NCBI GenBank assembly: GCA_022360105.1
Contig: JAKSDL010000878.1
Location: forward strand, 1 to 22,627
DNA length: 22,627 nucleotides
Direction: 5' to 3'
From: Pseudomonadota bacterium
GTDB taxonomy: Bacteria > SAR324 > XYD2-FULL-50-16 > JAHJRI01
Shown here one piece after another: positions 22,558 to 22,627 of this stretch (position 1 is its first letter; every line of letters begins with the position of its first letter). The notes beneath the pieces are model-generated. The model worked only from the letters and a program-made list of their open reading frames with translations. It had not been told where the DNA came from and searched no databases. The position numbers and the translations under genes were made by a program.

Positions 22558-22627
22558 CCTACCGGAAATCTTAAATCTAAGATCTAAAATGCCCCTACAT
22601 ATAGTTTCTAACCTTGCGGAATTCTCC

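Larger units (their letters stand above)
22166..22627. other. Non-coding, REP-rich stretch at the right edge
   Basis: I see no coding region. The stretch holds a hairpin at 22228-22249, a pair of mutually complementary GC-rich hairpins at 22312-22339 and 22436-22463, and a small hairpin TGTCGGC-AAA-GCCGACA at 22541-22557; GTCGGC also appears alone at 22512. No clear terminator for the 4Fe-4S gene is seen. Confidence 0.5.

Overview
This window looks like a chromosomal segment of a diderm (Gram-negative type) bacterium. It encodes an OmpA/Pal-type lipoprotein, an RlpA-type lipoprotein with a SPOR domain, an LptF/LptG-type lipopolysaccharide export permease and several lipobox proteins, which all imply an outer membrane. 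A cysteine-rich 4Fe-4S protein suggests an anaerobe. Moderate G+C, frequently weak Shine-Dalgarno sites and many small dispersed palindromes fit an uncultured lineage of the FCB/KSB1/Calditrichota kind, but that placement is a guess; no rRNA or universal marker is present to settle it. No phage, insertion sequence, CRISPR or defence locus is evident.

Layout. Positions 1-1370 hold an AT-rich lipoprotein gene between blocks of palindromic repeats. Positions 1372-5452 form a tRNA region: Leu(UAA) and Cys(GCA) on the minus strand, Leu(GAG) and Leu(CAG) on the plus strand. Between the last two lie a TPR membrane protein and a HelD-like superfamily 1 helicase. Positions 5694-8407 carry a MinD/FlhG-like ATPase and the compact set def - DUF192 protein - rnhB; rnhB starts at TTG and its product looks archaeal in type. 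A long leader precedes a Pal-like lipoprotein (9120-10022), which ends at a bidirectional terminator facing manC. From 10126 to 14676 the minus strand carries manC, an exported protein of unknown function, rlpA and a polyprenyl-phosphate-sugar-synthase-like GT2; a small plus-strand membrane protein sits in between. From 14995 to 21026 the plus strand carries three ArnT/PMT-like GT39 glycosyltransferases in a row and then an LptF/LptG-like permease. A 4Fe-4S protein follows after a long hexamer-based foldback. The last 460 bases are non-coding and rich in REP-like palindromes.

How it may fit together. ManC supplies GDP-mannose. The GT2 enzyme would load a hexose onto a polyprenyl phosphate. 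The three GT39 enzymes would use that lipid-linked sugar on the periplasmic face, and the adjacent LptF/G-type permease points to lipopolysaccharide or lipid A as the target. This pathway is inferred from neighbourhood and family membership. The three GT39 proteins differ at their predicted catalytic acidic residues, which is the most interesting protein-level observation here. At DNA level the most interesting items are the nested foldback at 21066-21290, the 88-bp palindromic element at 259-346 and the paired REP-like hairpins at 22312-22463.
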